Of a DNA stretch of 64,000 nucleotides, positions 52,079 to 61,928 are shown piece by piece. The DNA is from JAJEFO01 sp965209045. GTDB taxonomy: Bacteria > Pseudomonadota > Alphaproteobacteria > Rhodobacterales > Rhodobacteraceae. The position numbers and the translations under genes are program-made. The stretch's first letter is position 1; each line of letters opens with the position of its first letter. Under the pieces are notes generated by a model, which saw only the letters and a list, made by a program, of their open reading frames with translations, was not told the DNA's origin and made no database searches. Where the stretch lies: contig CBDBPW010000003.1 of assembly GCA_965209045.1 (NCBI GenBank), positions 62,001-126,000 of the forward strand, read 5' to 3'.

Positions 52079-55000
52079 ATGTCGATCCGCGAGGTCACGC
52101 TAGGCGACAAGTTCGACCTTGATTGCGGCGCGGTCCTGATGAACGGAACTCAGGCCCTCGTGCGTCTCGTGCTGATGCAGGCGGCCCGCGACAGGATGTC
52201 CGGGCTGAACACTGCAGGATACGTTTCAGGATATCGTGGTTCGCCGCTTGGGGCGGTCGACCAACAGATGGCTGCGGCAGAGTCCATGCTGACTGCAGCG
52301 GGAATAAGGTTCCAGCCCGGCATGAACGAGGACCTTGCCGCCACCGCGATCTGGGGAACACAGCAAGCGGAACTGCGGGGCGAGGGAAGGCATGACGGCG
52401 TGTTTTCCCTCTGGTACGGCAAGGGTCCGGGCGTGGACCGCTCAGGCGACGTCATGAAACATGCGAACATGGCGGGCACGTCCCCGCATGGCGGCGTCCT
52501 CATGGCACTGGGGGATGATCACACGGGCGAGAGCTCGACCGTGTGCCACCAGTCGGATTGGGCGCTGGTCGACGCCTACATGCCGGTCTTGTCACCAGCG
52601 GGCGCCCAGGAAATCCTGGATCTCGGGCTCTATGCGTATGCGCTGTCGCGATTCTCTGGTGCCTGGTGCGGATTGAAAATGATGAAGGACACGGTCGAGG
52701 TGACCTCCGTGGTCGACGGCCGAGTTGACCGAATGTCATTTGTCGAGCCCGAATTCGCGATGCCTGAAGGTGGGCTCAATATACGGCTCGGCGATCACTG
52801 GATCGACCAGGAAGCCCGGATCATTGACTACAAGCGGTTTGCGGCAGAGGCGTTTGCGCATGCGAACCGGATCGATCGCCGGGTCTGGGGCAGCCCGGGA
52901 GCGAAGATTGGCTTCGTTGCGGCGGGCAAGAACTGGCTGGACCTGAACCATGCCCTCAACCTTCTTGGCATTGACGAGGGTGAGGCAGGGCGCCTCGGGC
53001 TGACGACCTACAAGGTGGGCCAGACTTTCCCTCTCGACATGAAGGGATTTCACGCCTGGGCCGAAGGTCTCGACCTGATCGTCGTGGTCGAGGAGAAGCG
53101 CAAGCTGATCGAGGTGCAGGTCAAGGAGGCAATCTTCGATGATCGCCGGGGTCGCAGGGTCTACGGATGGTACAAGGGCGGCGCCGGCGGAATGCACCAG
53201 GAGGAACTGTTTCCGACCCGGTTCGCGCTGGATCCGGCGATGATCGCGGAGAAGATCGGCGGCATTCTTGTTGAGGAGGGTCGGGGCACGGACAGGATCA
53301 AGGCTGGCCTAGAAATGGTGACGGCAGCGCGTGCCCGCACCAACGCTCCGGACATGGTGACGCGCCTGCCCTATTTCTGTTCGGGGTGCCCGCACAACAC
53401 GTCGACCAAGGTGCCGGATGGATCACGGGCCTACGCAGGCATCGGATGCCACTTCATGACGCTCTGGATGGACCGGGAGACGAGCGGCTTCACGCACATG
53501 GGCGGAGAAGGCGCGAACTGGATCGGCGAGGCGCCGTTTTCCCGTCGGAGGCATGTGTTCCAGAACCTGGGCGACGGAACCTACAACCATTCCGGCATTC
53601 AGGCAATCCGGGCCGCTCTTGCGGCGGACGTGAACATCACGTTCAAGATTCTCTACAACGACGCGGTCGCGATGACGGGTGGCCAGAAGAACGATGGCGA
53701 CCTGCGGCCGGAGCGGATCGCGCGTGAACTGCTGGCCATGGGCGTCAGGAACGTGGCTGTCGTCTTCGACGCAAAGGAGGCGCCGGACCGGACGGCGTTT
53801 CCGGGGGAGGTCGGGTGGCATGAGCGAGCGAGGCTGCCGGAAGTCCAGGCGCGCATGGCCGAAACCGATGGCGTCAGTGCGATCATCTACATCCAGACTT
53901 GTGCGGCCGAAAAGAGGCGTCGCCGAAAGCGTGACGCGTTTCCCGATCCCGACCGGCGCGTGTTCATCAACACTGACGTTTGCGAAGGCTGCGGCGACTG
54001 CGGAATCCAATCGAATTGCGTTTCCGTCATACCCGTCGAGACCGAATTCGGACGCAAGCGCGCGATCGACCAGTCGTCCTGCAACAAGGACTATTCCTGC
54101 CTGAACGGATTCTGCCCCTCCTTCGTGTCCGTCTCTGGCGGGCAGCCTCGGAAACGCGCAGCGGTTGACCTTGAGACCGGGGAGCTGGCTGCACCGGAGC
54201 TTCCGCCCATCAACGGCACCCATAACGTCGTAATAACTGGTGTAGGCGGAACAGGCGTCGTGACGGTTGGCGCGCTGCTTGCGATGGCCGCACATCTCGA
54301 CGGAAAGGCTGCGGGAATGATGGAGATGGCGGGTCTGGCGCAAAAAGGCGGCGCGGTTCACATTCACTGCCGAATTGCAAATGCACCGGAGGACATTACC
54401 GCCATTCGCGTCGCGGTTGGTGAGGCGGACACGCTGATTGGCGGGGATCTTGTCGTTTCTGCAGGTCGCACGACCATCGAGCTAATCCAGGAAGGTCGGA
54501 CCGGTGGCGTTGTCAACGTGCATGAGACGGTGACCGGCGAATTCACGAGGGATCCAGATTTCCGAATTCCCGGGGACCGGCTCAGGCTGTCGCTGGAAGC
54601 CGCGTTGCAGGATGGATTGACTTGCCTCGACGCGTTCGCGCTGGCCGAAACCACGCTTGGTGACTCGATCTATTCGAACATGGTTCTTCTTGGGGCGTCC
54701 TGGCAGTCCGGGCAACTGCCGCTAAGCCGGGCGGCCATCATGCGGGCCATCGAGCTGAACGGCGCGCGGATAGAGGAAAACACGCGGGCCTTTGAGATCG
54801 GGCGGTGGGCGGCGGTGAGTCCGGACAAGGCGGTTCGCCTGGGAACCAGTGAAGTCACGCGCTTGCCACGTACACTGGAAGAAAGGGTCGAGTTCCGCGC
54901 CAGGCATCTTGCCGCCTACCAGTCGCAATGGCTGGCTGCTCGGTACCGCGACCTGGTTGGCCAGGCTGACGATCCGGCGCTGCAGGAGGCGATCGCAAAA

Positions 55001-55498
55001 GGCTATCATAAAGTGCTGGCGTACAAGGACGAATTCGAGGTTGCGCGGCTTCTGGCTGGAACGCGTGCGAAGGCGGAAGAGATGTTTGACGGGAACCTGA
55101 AGCTCACGTTTCATCTGTCACCGCCTCTCCTTCCGGGGCGCGACGCGTTCGGGCGACCTCGAAAGCGTGCATTTGGCGCATTTGCGGAACGTTTGTGGCC
55201 CCTGCTTGCCCGTCTCAAGTGGTTGCGTGGCACACCGTTCAACCCCTTTGGCTACGGTGCCGAGCGCCGAATGGAACGGCAGATGATCCGGCAATACGAG
55301 CACGACATGGCGGAGGTCCTGGCGGATCCGGACCGCAACATTGACGCCGCTGTCGCCCTTGCCGAACTGCCACTGGAGGTGCGCGGCTTCGGCCCTGTCA
55401 AGGAAGCCAGCGCGCACAAGGCCTCCGAGCGCCGGGAATCGCTGCTCAAGTCCTTCAGGAGCGGAGCGATCACGTCCGCGAGCACCGCTGCGGAATAG
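52079..55498 (+). CDS. Indolepyruvate:ferredoxin oxidoreductase, fused form
   Basis: Cytoplasmic TPP/iron-sulfur enzyme of 1139 aa, the fused alpha-beta form that decarboxylates arylpyruvates to aryl-acetyl-CoA with ferredoxin as acceptor. The N-terminal pyrimidine-binding part begins near G-Y-R-G-S-P-L-G. The TPP-binding part lies near residues 440-560 (C-S-G-C-P-H-N, Y-N-D-A-V-A-M-T-G-G-Q). A cluster-binding insert at about 635-690 has C-E-G-C-G-D-C and further Cys residues. The gamma-like domain starts near G-V-G-G-T-G-V-V-T. GGTTAGGAAA precedes the ATG at 52079. Role in aromatic amino acid breakdown follows from the family; 2-oxoacid preference is unverified. Confidence 0.9.
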   Translation: MSIREVTLGDKFDLDCGAVLMNGTQALVRLVLMQAARDRMSGLNTAGYVSGYRGSPLGAVDQQMAAAESMLTAAGIRFQPGMNEDLAATAIWGTQQAELRGEGRHDGVFSLWYGKGPGVDRSGDVMKHANMAGTSPHGGVLMALGDDHTGESSTVCHQSDWALVDAYMPVLSPAGAQEILDLGLYAYALSRFSGAWCGLKMMKDTVEVTSVVDGRVDRMSFVEPEFAMPEGGLNIRLGDHWIDQEARIIDYKRFAAEAFAHANRIDRRVWGSPGAKIGFVAAGKNWLDLNHALNLLGIDEGEAGRLGLTTYKVGQTFPLDMKGFHAWAEGLDLIVVVEEKRKLIEVQVKEAIFDDRRGRRVYGWYKGGAGGMHQEELFPTRFALDPAMIAEKIGGILVEEGRGTDRIKAGLEMVTAARARTNAPDMVTRLPYFCSGCPHNTSTKVPDGSRAYAGIGCHFMTLWMDRETSGFTHMGGEGANWIGEAPFSRRRHVFQNLGDGTYNHSGIQAIRAALAADVNITFKILYNDAVAMTGGQKNDGDLRPERIARELLAMGVRNVAVVFDAKEAPDRTAFPGEVGWHERARLPEVQARMAETDGVSAIIYIQTCAAEKRRRRKRDAFPDPDRRVFINTDVCEGCGDCGIQSNCVSVIPVETEFGRKRAIDQSSCNKDYSCLNGFCPSFVSVSGGQPRKRAAVDLETGELAAPELPPINGTHNVVITGVGGTGVVTVGALLAMAAHLDGKAAGMMEMAGLAQKGGAVHIHCRIANAPEDITAIRVAVGEADTLIGGDLVVSAGRTTIELIQEGRTGGVVNVHETVTGEFTRDPDFRIPGDRLRLSLEAALQDGLTCLDAFALAETTLGDSIYSNMVLLGASWQSGQLPLSRAAIMRAIELNGARIEENTRAFEIGRWAAVSPDKAVRLGTSEVTRLPRTLEERVEFRARHLAAYQSQWLAARYRDLVGQADDPALQEAIAKGYHKVLAYKDEFEVARLLAGTRAKAEEMFDGNLKLTFHLSPPLLPGRDAFGRPRKRAFGAFAERLWPLLARLKWLRGTPFNPFGYGAERRMERQMIRQYEHDMAEVLADPDRNIDAAVALAELPLEVRGFGPVKEASAHKASERRESLLKSFRSGAITSASTAAE

Positions 55499-55662
55499 CG
55501 CGTTCCGCCGCGTCCGGCACCGAACGGCCCTGCATCGGCCTTGCGCGAGCCGAATTGTCGGCAATGGACTTTTCTCAACGCCGCACGTATGCGCTGCCGC
55601 CGAGGCAGACTGGGCCTCCGGTCGGAACGCAGGAAGGACGGGACGCGGATGGGCAGGAGAAA

Positions 55663-56475
55663 ATGGCGGTAGGACTGTTTGACAGCGGGCTGGGCGGCCT
55701 GACGGTCTACAAGGCCGTGGCACAGCAGCTTCCCGACGTGCCCCTCGTCTATTTTGGCGACAACGCGCACACACCGTACGGGGTTCGTGACGTCGACGAC
55801 ATCTACGAGTTGACCACTCAGGGGGTGTCGCGGCTGTTTCATGCTGGCTGCGACCTGGTCGTTCTCGCGTGCAACACTGCGTCATCGGCCGCCCTGCGGC
55901 GCATCCAGGAAGACTGGGTTCCGTCGGACAAGCGGGTGCTCGGCGTCTTCGTGCCGCTGATAGAGGCCCTTACGGAACGGCAATGGGGCGACAATTCGCC
56001 GCCCCGCGAAGTCCAGACGAAGAACGTGGCGCTCTTCGCGACGCCGGCTACCGTCCGGAGCCGTGCCTTCCAGCGCGAGCTGGCATTCCGGGCAATCGGC
56101 GTTGACGTGGAGGCGCAAGCCTGCGCAGGCATCGTTGACGCGATCGAGGAGGGCGACATGATCCTGGCGGGCGCGCTTGTACGGAGCCATGTCGAGGCGC
56201 TGAGGCGAAAGATGCCAATGCCGGAAGCGGCAGTTCTTGGGTGCACGCATTACCCGATCGTGGAGGATGAATTCAGGGCGGCGCTGGGACCTGACGTCAA
56301 GGTGTTCAGCCAGCCAGCCCTGGTGGCCGGCAGCTTGGCCGACTATCTGGAGCGGCACCCAGAAATGCGCGGGACTGGCGGGGTCCCCATGTTCCTGACT
56401 ACTGGCGACCCGCAACGCGTTACCGACCAGGCGACCCGATTTCTCCGGCGGAAGACGGAGTTTCACGCTGCGTGA
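55663..56475 (+). CDS. murI: Glutamate racemase
   Basis: Cofactor-independent racemase of 270 aa providing D-glutamate for peptidoglycan. The two catalytic Cys are in V-L-A-C-N-T-A-S-S and L-G-C-T-H-Y-P, with the catalytic Asp segment F-D-S-G-L-G-G-L-T-V at the N terminus and Y-F-G-D-N-A-H-T-P-Y-G following. Start at the ATG 55663 because AGGAG lies just upstream; the frame is open further up but not protein-like. It is followed by argC after about 55 bases. Confidence 0.93.
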   Translation: MAVGLFDSGLGGLTVYKAVAQQLPDVPLVYFGDNAHTPYGVRDVDDIYELTTQGVSRLFHAGCDLVVLACNTASSAALRRIQEDWVPSDKRVLGVFVPLIEALTERQWGDNSPPREVQTKNVALFATPATVRSRAFQRELAFRAIGVDVEAQACAGIVDAIEEGDMILAGALVRSHVEALRRKMPMPEAAVLGCTHYPIVEDEFRAALGPDVKVFSQPALVAGSLADYLERHPEMRGTGGVPMFLTTGDPQRVTDQATRFLRRKTEFHAA

Positions 56476-56531
56476 TTGCCGCGCGAACCTTGCCGCGCTA
56501 GACATTCATGATTTCTTGAAGGAGGGCCCGG

Positions 56532-57560
56532 ATGCCCCATCACGTCGCCATTCTTGGCGCCAGCGGATATACAGGCGCCGAACTCGCTCGGTTGATCTCG
56601 ACGCACCCGTCGATCCGGATCGCTGCGTTGACCGGGGACCGGAAGGCGGGCCAGCCAATGTCATCGGTGTTTCCGCATCTTGCACACATGAAGCTGCCCG
56701 ATTTGGTCGCCATCGATAAAGTGGACTGGTCGGGAATAGACTTGGCATTCTGCGCGCTCCCGCACGCCACAAGCCAGGCCGTCATCCCGTCCGTTCCCCG
56801 GCAAGTGAAGGTCGTAGACCTTTCCGCCGATTTTCGGCTGCATGACCCCGACGCCTACGAGACGTGGTACGGCAGGCCTCATGCGGCCATGGAGCTGCAG
56901 CAAGAGGCGGTCTACGGCCTGACCGAGTTCTATCGGGACGACATCCGGTCAGCGCGGCTTGTCGCGGGCACTGGCTGCAACGCGGCGGCCGGCCTATTTG
57001 GCTTGCTACCTCTTTTCCTGGAGAAGTGCATAGATTTCGACGACATCGTCCTGGACCTGAAGGCATCAGTTTCCGGCGCGGGGCGTTCGCCGAAGGAACA
57101 CCTGCTGATGGCCGAAGTGGAAGACAACGTGATGGCGTATTCCCTGGGTGGCACTCATCGGCATCTCGGGGAATTCGATCAGGAACTCGCAAAGTTGACG
57201 GAAGGCAAGCCGACAGTCACGCTGACGCCGCATCTTCTGCCCTCCACTCGGGGCGTTGTCATGACCTGCTACGTGAAAGGTGTGCCAGAGCGGATTCATG
57301 AGGCACTGGACAAGGCCTACGGCGACGAGGTCTTCATTCATGTCCTGCCGTTCGGCCAGGCTCCGCAGATGAAGCACGTGCGGGCCTCGAACTTCTGCCA
57401 CATTGGCGTGGTGGGGGACCGGCGCGCGCGGGTCGCGACCGTGATTGTCGTGCTTGACAACCTGACCAAGGGATCGAGCGGGCAGGCGATCCAGAACGCG
57501 AACCTGATGCTCGGCGAAGACGAAACGGCCGGCCTCATGGCCGCGCCCGTGTATCCGTGA
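56532..57560 (+). CDS. argC: N-acetyl-gamma-glutamyl-phosphate reductase
   Basis: NADP-dependent dehydrogenase of 342 aa in arginine synthesis. The nucleotide motif is L-G-A-S-G-Y-T-G-A-E-L near residue 8. The catalytic Cys sits in V-A-G-T-G-C-N-A-A-A-G, the rhodobacterial variant of the usual N-P-G-C-Y. The His-bearing segment is G-G-T-H-R-H-L-G-E-F-D-Q-E, and G-S-S-G-Q-A-I-Q-N-A-N-L-M-L-G closes the protein. GAAGGAGG lies upstream of the ATG. The argC-ccmE neighbourhood is typical of alphaproteobacteria. Confidence 0.95.
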   Translation: MPHHVAILGASGYTGAELARLISTHPSIRIAALTGDRKAGQPMSSVFPHLAHMKLPDLVAIDKVDWSGIDLAFCALPHATSQAVIPSVPRQVKVVDLSADFRLHDPDAYETWYGRPHAAMELQQEAVYGLTEFYRDDIRSARLVAGTGCNAAAGLFGLLPLFLEKCIDFDDIVLDLKASVSGAGRSPKEHLLMAEVEDNVMAYSLGGTHRHLGEFDQELAKLTEGKPTVTLTPHLLPSTRGVVMTCYVKGVPERIHEALDKAYGDEVFIHVLPFGQAPQMKHVRASNFCHIGVVGDRRARVATVIVVLDNLTKGSSGQAIQNANLMLGEDETAGLMAAPVYP

Positions 57561-57747
57561 CGCATCGGCTCCCCTGGGTGCAGACTGCAGATCGTCTGCA
57601 GTCACGGTTCGTGCAATTCGCGCTGCGTCCTGGATCGGAGGTCAATGACGCAACGGCACGCCGCCAGTCCTGCAGGAAGTCGCCGAGTCGACTTGCCAGC
57701 CATCAGACGGGGACGCCCCAATCGTCTCCCTTGCACGAAGTGAGCGG

Positions 57748-58197
57748 ATGAGAGGACTTAAGAAGCAGCGCCGCATGCAGGTCCTTGCACTGGCGGGCGC
57801 ATGCCTCGTCGGCATCCTGTTCGTGCTGTGGTTCTTGCCAAAGGATGCTTTCCAGTTCTTTCGGTCCCCGAGCGAAGTTCTGGCCTCGCCGCCTCCGGAG
57901 GACGAGTACTTCCAGCTGGGCGGGCTCGTGAAGGACGGCTCAATGACAGGCGTTGTCGGCGTGCGCTTCTCCTTTGTGGTCACCGACGGTGCGGCGGAGG
58001 TTCCTGTGACATATGTCGGAGGAGACCCGGCCCCGGACTTGTTCGGAGAGGGGCAGGGGACGATAGCAAAAGGGTATTACGTGGACGGCGTGTTTCAGGC
58101 CCATGACCTCCTCGCAAAGCACGACGAGACCTACATGCCTGCGGAAGTGATCGATGCCTTGAAGGAACAGGGGATATACCGAAAGCCGGAAAGCTAG
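57748..58197 (+). CDS. ccmE: Cytochrome c maturation heme chaperone CcmE
   Basis: Membrane-anchored periplasmic heme chaperone of 149 aa. A basic N terminus and one TM helix (residues 10-30) precede an OB-fold domain. The heme-binding His lies in L-L-A-K-H-D-E-T-Y-M-P, the invariant CcmE motif. It hands heme to CcmF for attachment to apocytochrome c. In related genomes ccmF and ccmH follow; here an unrelated transport operon comes next, so synteny is broken after ccmE. Confidence 0.94.
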   Translation: MRGLKKQRRMQVLALAGACLVGILFVLWFLPKDAFQFFRSPSEVLASPPPEDEYFQLGGLVKDGSMTGVVGVRFSFVVTDGAAEVPVTYVGGDPAPDLFGEGQGTIAKGYYVDGVFQAHDLLAKHDETYMPAEVIDALKEQGIYRKPES

Positions 58198-58682
58198 GCC
58201 GCTCTCTGCTGCCTTCCCGACATGGCTGTTGAGGTGCGGGTCTTCATCGCGTCCCTCTCGATTCCCGCTGAACGACCAACCTGCGCTCCGTCCACCCGCA
58301 ACCCGTAACGCTTCCCAATCATGTCGTGATTCCGCCTTCCGCGCGGACTCTCAGGACCGTCAGGGAGTTCAGCGCGACCCTTGGAGCAGAGGGCAACCGC
58401 CACCGTCCGGATCATCGTGGGAAGCTCCACGGGTCAAGACGACTCTCCGTCCCGGAATTTGGGGGGACATCCTTTTCTGTAGAAGATCTCGTCGCGGACC
58501 GACAGATGGCTTGCCTCCTCCATCGGACATGCGGCCAGTTGCTGACAGGCATTGCCGGATGGCTCGCAATTCTGATGCGCAAGACCCAGATGTGTCTTGA
58601 CAACCGAACCACCCGGTCAGAGATTCCCTTTGTTGAGCGAGAGCAGATTTGGCGATCGCTCAAGACTACGAATGGGCTCGCG
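58198..58682. other. 485-base leader of the LolA/ABC operon
   Basis: No gene recognised; the frame of the next gene stays open upstream, but its composition is not protein-like before 58683. TTGACA at 58597-58602 is a perfect -35 word, with only a weak AT-rich partner near 58619 as -10. It may be the operon promoter. Confidence 0.4.
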
Positions 58683-59468
58683 ATGCCACAGACTCCGTTC
58701 CGCCGATCGGTCCTTGCAATTCTGATTGGTACGACCGTCGCCCTGTCGGCGGGCGCTCTTGTTCCGACCATGGCCGCGGCTCAGGACGCGAAGTCGATCC
58801 TGCGGGCGACTTTCGACAACTGGCGCGCAGACAGCAGCCATGTGACGACGTCGATGACGATCAATCGCGGCTCGGGCACGCGCAACCTGGCGATGGAGAG
58901 CTGGACCCAAGGCGAAAAGAAGGCACTTGTCCGTTTCACCGCGCCGGCCCGCGACGCCGGCAATGCGACCCTGCAGGTTGGCAATTCGACCCATGTTTTC
59001 AATCCAAAGCTCAACCAGGTCATCAAGCTGCCCGCCAGCGCAATGTCTCGAAGCTGGATGGGATCGGATTTTTCCTATGACGATCTGGCGCGTTCGGACA
59101 AGGTGATCGACGATTACATTCATACGCTGAAAGGCATGGTGAGTGTCACGGGCGGCCGGGCACACGTGATTGAATCGGTTCCGAAACGGGGTGTGCCAGT
59201 GGTCTGGGGCAAACAGGTTCTGACGATTCGCACGGACGGCGTGTTGATGGAGGTCGAATACTACGATCAGGTTGGCAAACGCGTCAGGGTCATGACGACC
59301 GACCGCGTCGAAAGGATCGGCGGGCGTCCTTATCCTGTCGTGATGACAATGCGGACGGATGCAAAGCCCGGGCAGTTCACGCGCATTGCCACTGAATCGG
59401 CCGAGTTTGACATCCCCATCCCAGCATATCTGTTCACCAAGTCAAACCTTCAAAACCCACGGAACTGA
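58683..59468 (+). CDS. LolA-like periplasmic protein of the ABC cluster
   Basis: Secreted protein of 261 aa (signal peptide about 1-33, ending A-A-A-Q) of the outer-membrane lipoprotein-sorting family. It has H-V-F-N-P-K-L-N-Q-V-I-K-L (about 104-116) and S-W-M-G-S-D-F-S-Y-D-D (124-134). Both segments occupy the same positions as W-L-Y-L-P-E-L-R-K-T-K-R-I and S-F-M-G-T-D-L-S-Y-A-D in the protein at 4698-5495, so the two are paralogues. No lipobox, so soluble. First gene of the operon; the permease starts 3 bases after its stop. Likely carries a lipid or lipidated cargo across the periplasm (inference). Confidence 0.8.
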   Translation: MPQTPFRRSVLAILIGTTVALSAGALVPTMAAAQDAKSILRATFDNWRADSSHVTTSMTINRGSGTRNLAMESWTQGEKKALVRFTAPARDAGNATLQVGNSTHVFNPKLNQVIKLPASAMSRSWMGSDFSYDDLARSDKVIDDYIHTLKGMVSVTGGRAHVIESVPKRGVPVVWGKQVLTIRTDGVLMEVEYYDQVGKRVRVMTTDRVERIGGRPYPVVMTMRTDAKPGQFTRIATESAEFDIPIPAYLFTKSNLQNPRN

Positions 59469-59471
59469 CCG

Positions 59472-60689
59472 TTGATTGCCGCGCTTGCCTGGCGAAACAT
59501 CTGGCGCCAACCGATCCGAACCTCGCTGTCGGTCCTCGGCATGGCGTTCACGTCGATGCTCCTGGTGTTCATGCTGTCCCTGCAGCTTGCGGCCTACGAC
59601 ACGATGAAGTCCAGCATGCTGCGCATCGCGGACGGATTCGGCCAGTTTCAGATCGAGGGTTACAGGGACGACCCCGAGATGGACAAGGTCATTGCCGATC
59701 CGGCGGCGCTCCTGGCCGACCTTGAGCGTGTTCCCGGTGTCACGGTGGCAACGGCCCGCGGAACAGGTTTCGGGCTATTGGCCAGCGGAGAGCGCAGCTT
59801 TGCTGTCGCCATCCTCGGGATCGATCCTGCGCTTGAGCCGGATGTTTCGACATTGTCCGGCCTGGTCGAGCAGGGCCGCAGCCTCACGCCCGAAGACCGC
59901 GACGCGATCGTGCTGGGCGACGGGCTGGCGCGCAATCTGCGGCTAGGCCTTGGCGACCGCGTCGCGCTGCTGGGTTCGGGGCGCGATGGCTCGGTGGCTG
60001 TCGACGTCCTCGAGGTGGTCGGGATATTCAAGTCCAAGGTGCCCGAGCTTGACCGCGCCTTCGCGCAGATGCCGCTCGTGCGGTTTTCCGAGACCTTTTT
60101 GATGGCGGGTGGCGCCCATGCCGTTGCGGTTGCCGGCGAGGACCTGCCCGACGTGGTGCGGGCCGAGCCCGAGCTGCGGGCCGTGGCCGCACGGCACGGG
60201 GTGGTGTATCTCAACTGGGCCGAACTGCGCCCCGATGTTGAAGAGGCCATCGCGGCCGACATGATCACCGCAGTGATGATCTATGTCACGCTGGTGGTTG
60301 TCGTCGTCTTCATCACCCTGAACACGCTTTACATGTCGGTGCTGGAGCGCACGCGCGAGTTCGGGGTGCTTCTGGCGATTGGGATGAAACGCCGCTCGAT
60401 CGGTCGCATGGTCTGGATGGAAATGATCTTTCTTTCGCTTTTCGGCAACGGGCTGGGCATCCTGCTTGGCATGGCCCTCACCTATTGGGTGCAGCAGATC
60501 GGGATCGCCATCGAAGGATTGTCCGAGATTTATGAATCGTGGGGAATGCCGGCACGGTTCTATCCGGCGATGACACCGTTTCGCGTGCTGTTCGGGCCAC
60601 TGGCAATCGTTCTTTCCATAGCGGCAATGGGCATCGTGCCCTATCGCCGGGTCCTGGGGCTGGAACCGGTGAAGGCGATGGCATCATGA
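59472..60689 (+). CDS. ABC transporter permease, LolC/E-FtsX type (first)
   Basis: Inner-membrane permease of 405 aa with the MacB/LolCE layout: N-terminal amphipathic A-W-R-N-I-W-R-Q-P-I-R-T, TM1 (residues 17-40), a periplasmic core domain of about 225 residues, then three TM helices. The last cytoplasmic loop holds R-T-R-E-F-G-V-L-L-A-I-G-M, the coupling segment of FtsX-type permeases. TTG start at 59472, closely spaced to the LolA-like stop. Its stop overlaps the second permease by 4 bases. Pairing with a LolA-like protein suggests extraction of a lipid or lipoprotein from the inner membrane. Confidence 0.87.
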   Translation: MIAALAWRNIWRQPIRTSLSVLGMAFTSMLLVFMLSLQLAAYDTMKSSMLRIADGFGQFQIEGYRDDPEMDKVIADPAALLADLERVPGVTVATARGTGFGLLASGERSFAVAILGIDPALEPDVSTLSGLVEQGRSLTPEDRDAIVLGDGLARNLRLGLGDRVALLGSGRDGSVAVDVLEVVGIFKSKVPELDRAFAQMPLVRFSETFLMAGGAHAVAVAGEDLPDVVRAEPELRAVAARHGVVYLNWAELRPDVEEAIAADMITAVMIYVTLVVVVVFITLNTLYMSVLERTREFGVLLAIGMKRRSIGRMVWMEMIFLSLFGNGLGILLGMALTYWVQQIGIAIEGLSEIYESWGMPARFYPAMTPFRVLFGPLAIVLSIAAMGIVPYRRVLGLEPVKAMAS

Positions 60690-61915
60690 TCGACGGCCTC
60701 AAGACCATGCTGCCACTCGCCTGGCGCAACCTGTGGCGAAACCCGCGCCGCACCGGCATCACGCTGATCGTCGTGGCCATCGGGCTGTGGTCGATCCTGT
60801 TCTTCAATGCATTCATGATTGCCTGGGCCCAAAGCTCGAAAGAAACGACGCTTCAACTTCTTCTCGGGTCAGGACAGATCCATGCCGAAGGTTACATGGA
60901 CGACCCTTCTATTGATGCGCTGATGAATCCTCCCGACCAAGACCTTGCCTCGGCGCTCGATGCACCTGCGGTAGCTGACTGGACAACCCGCGTCGTCGTT
61001 CCCGGGGTGATTCAAAGCGAGTACAAGACCTTGCCGACCACGATTGTCGGCGTCGACCCCACGGCCGAGGCACGGATTTCGTCGATCCCTGGCAAGATCG
61101 CCGAAGGTCGATATCTGAACGGCAGCGATGACGACTCGGTCGTCTTGGGGCTGCACATGGTCGAGCGGCTGAAGACCGGGCTCGGCCGCCGCGTGATCCT
61201 GATGTCACAGAACACTGAAGGCGGGATGTCCGAGCAGAGCTTCGACGTGGTCGGCGTCTACGACGCCGACAAGGCGACTGAAGACCTCTACGTCTTCACC
61301 GGACGTGCAGCGTCGCAACGGTTTCTTGGCCTAGGGGAGGAAATCGCCCAGGTCGTCTTCGTCCTGAAGGAGGAGATGGCATTGGAGGACACCGTTGCTG
61401 CCCTGGCCGCCGCGGCGCCGGCCCTTGACATCCGCGGCTGGAAGGACCTCAACCTGTTCCTTGCCTCGATGGACAGCTACATGGGTGTCTTCATCCATGT
61501 CTGGCTCGGCATCGTGTTCGCGCTGATGGCGATAGGCATCGTTAACACCCAATTGATGGCGGTCTTCGAACGCACGCAGGAATTCGGGCTGCTGCGTGCG
61601 CTTGGAATGAAGCCGCGCCGGGTACTTTTGATGGTCACGATCGAAAACGCAATGCTGATCGGCGTCGGTGTGGTTTGGGGCGTGGTGCTGGCAGCAGTGA
61701 CCATCTGGTCGGTCAGCGACGGCATCGATTTCTCGGCTTTCGCGCGGGCCATGGAGATGGTTCAGACGGGCGAGATCATATATCTGGACTACGAACTGGA
61801 CGCATTCATCACGTTTCCAGGCCTGATCTGGCTTCTTGGCATTTTGGTTGCGCTTTGGCCGGCGATACGGGCTTCGAGGTGCAGCCCGGTCGAAGCCATG
61901 CGGCGAGAGACCTAG
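60686..61915 (+). CDS. ABC transporter permease, LolC/E-FtsX type (second)
   Basis: Inner-membrane permease of 409 aa with the same architecture as its neighbour: L-A-W-R-N-L-W-R-N-P-R-R-T-G near the start, TM1, a periplasmic domain, and three C-terminal TM helices with R-T-Q-E-F-G-L-L-R-A-L-G-M-K as coupling loop. Two different permeases plus one ATPase mirror LolC-LolE-LolD. The ATG lies inside the previous stop (ATGA). The canonical lolCDE genes of this organism are not in the window, so this is probably an additional system rather than the housekeeping one (inference). Confidence 0.87.
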   Translation: MIDGLKTMLPLAWRNLWRNPRRTGITLIVVAIGLWSILFFNAFMIAWAQSSKETTLQLLLGSGQIHAEGYMDDPSIDALMNPPDQDLASALDAPAVADWTTRVVVPGVIQSEYKTLPTTIVGVDPTAEARISSIPGKIAEGRYLNGSDDDSVVLGLHMVERLKTGLGRRVILMSQNTEGGMSEQSFDVVGVYDADKATEDLYVFTGRAASQRFLGLGEEIAQVVFVLKEEMALEDTVAALAAAAPALDIRGWKDLNLFLASMDSYMGVFIHVWLGIVFALMAIGIVNTQLMAVFERTQEFGLLRALGMKPRRVLLMVTIENAMLIGVGVVWGVVLAAVTIWSVSDGIDFSAFARAMEMVQTGEIIYLDYELDAFITFPGLIWLLGILVALWPAIRASRCSPVEAMRRET

Positions 61916-61928
61916 GAAGGAACAAGGC

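Noticed and set aside
56532..57560. Apparently aberrant catalytic motif in ArgC (G-T-G-C-N-A instead of N-P-G-C-Y-P)
   Set aside because: This variant is the one I recall as normal for rhodobacterial ArgC, so it is a lineage marker rather than an anomaly.
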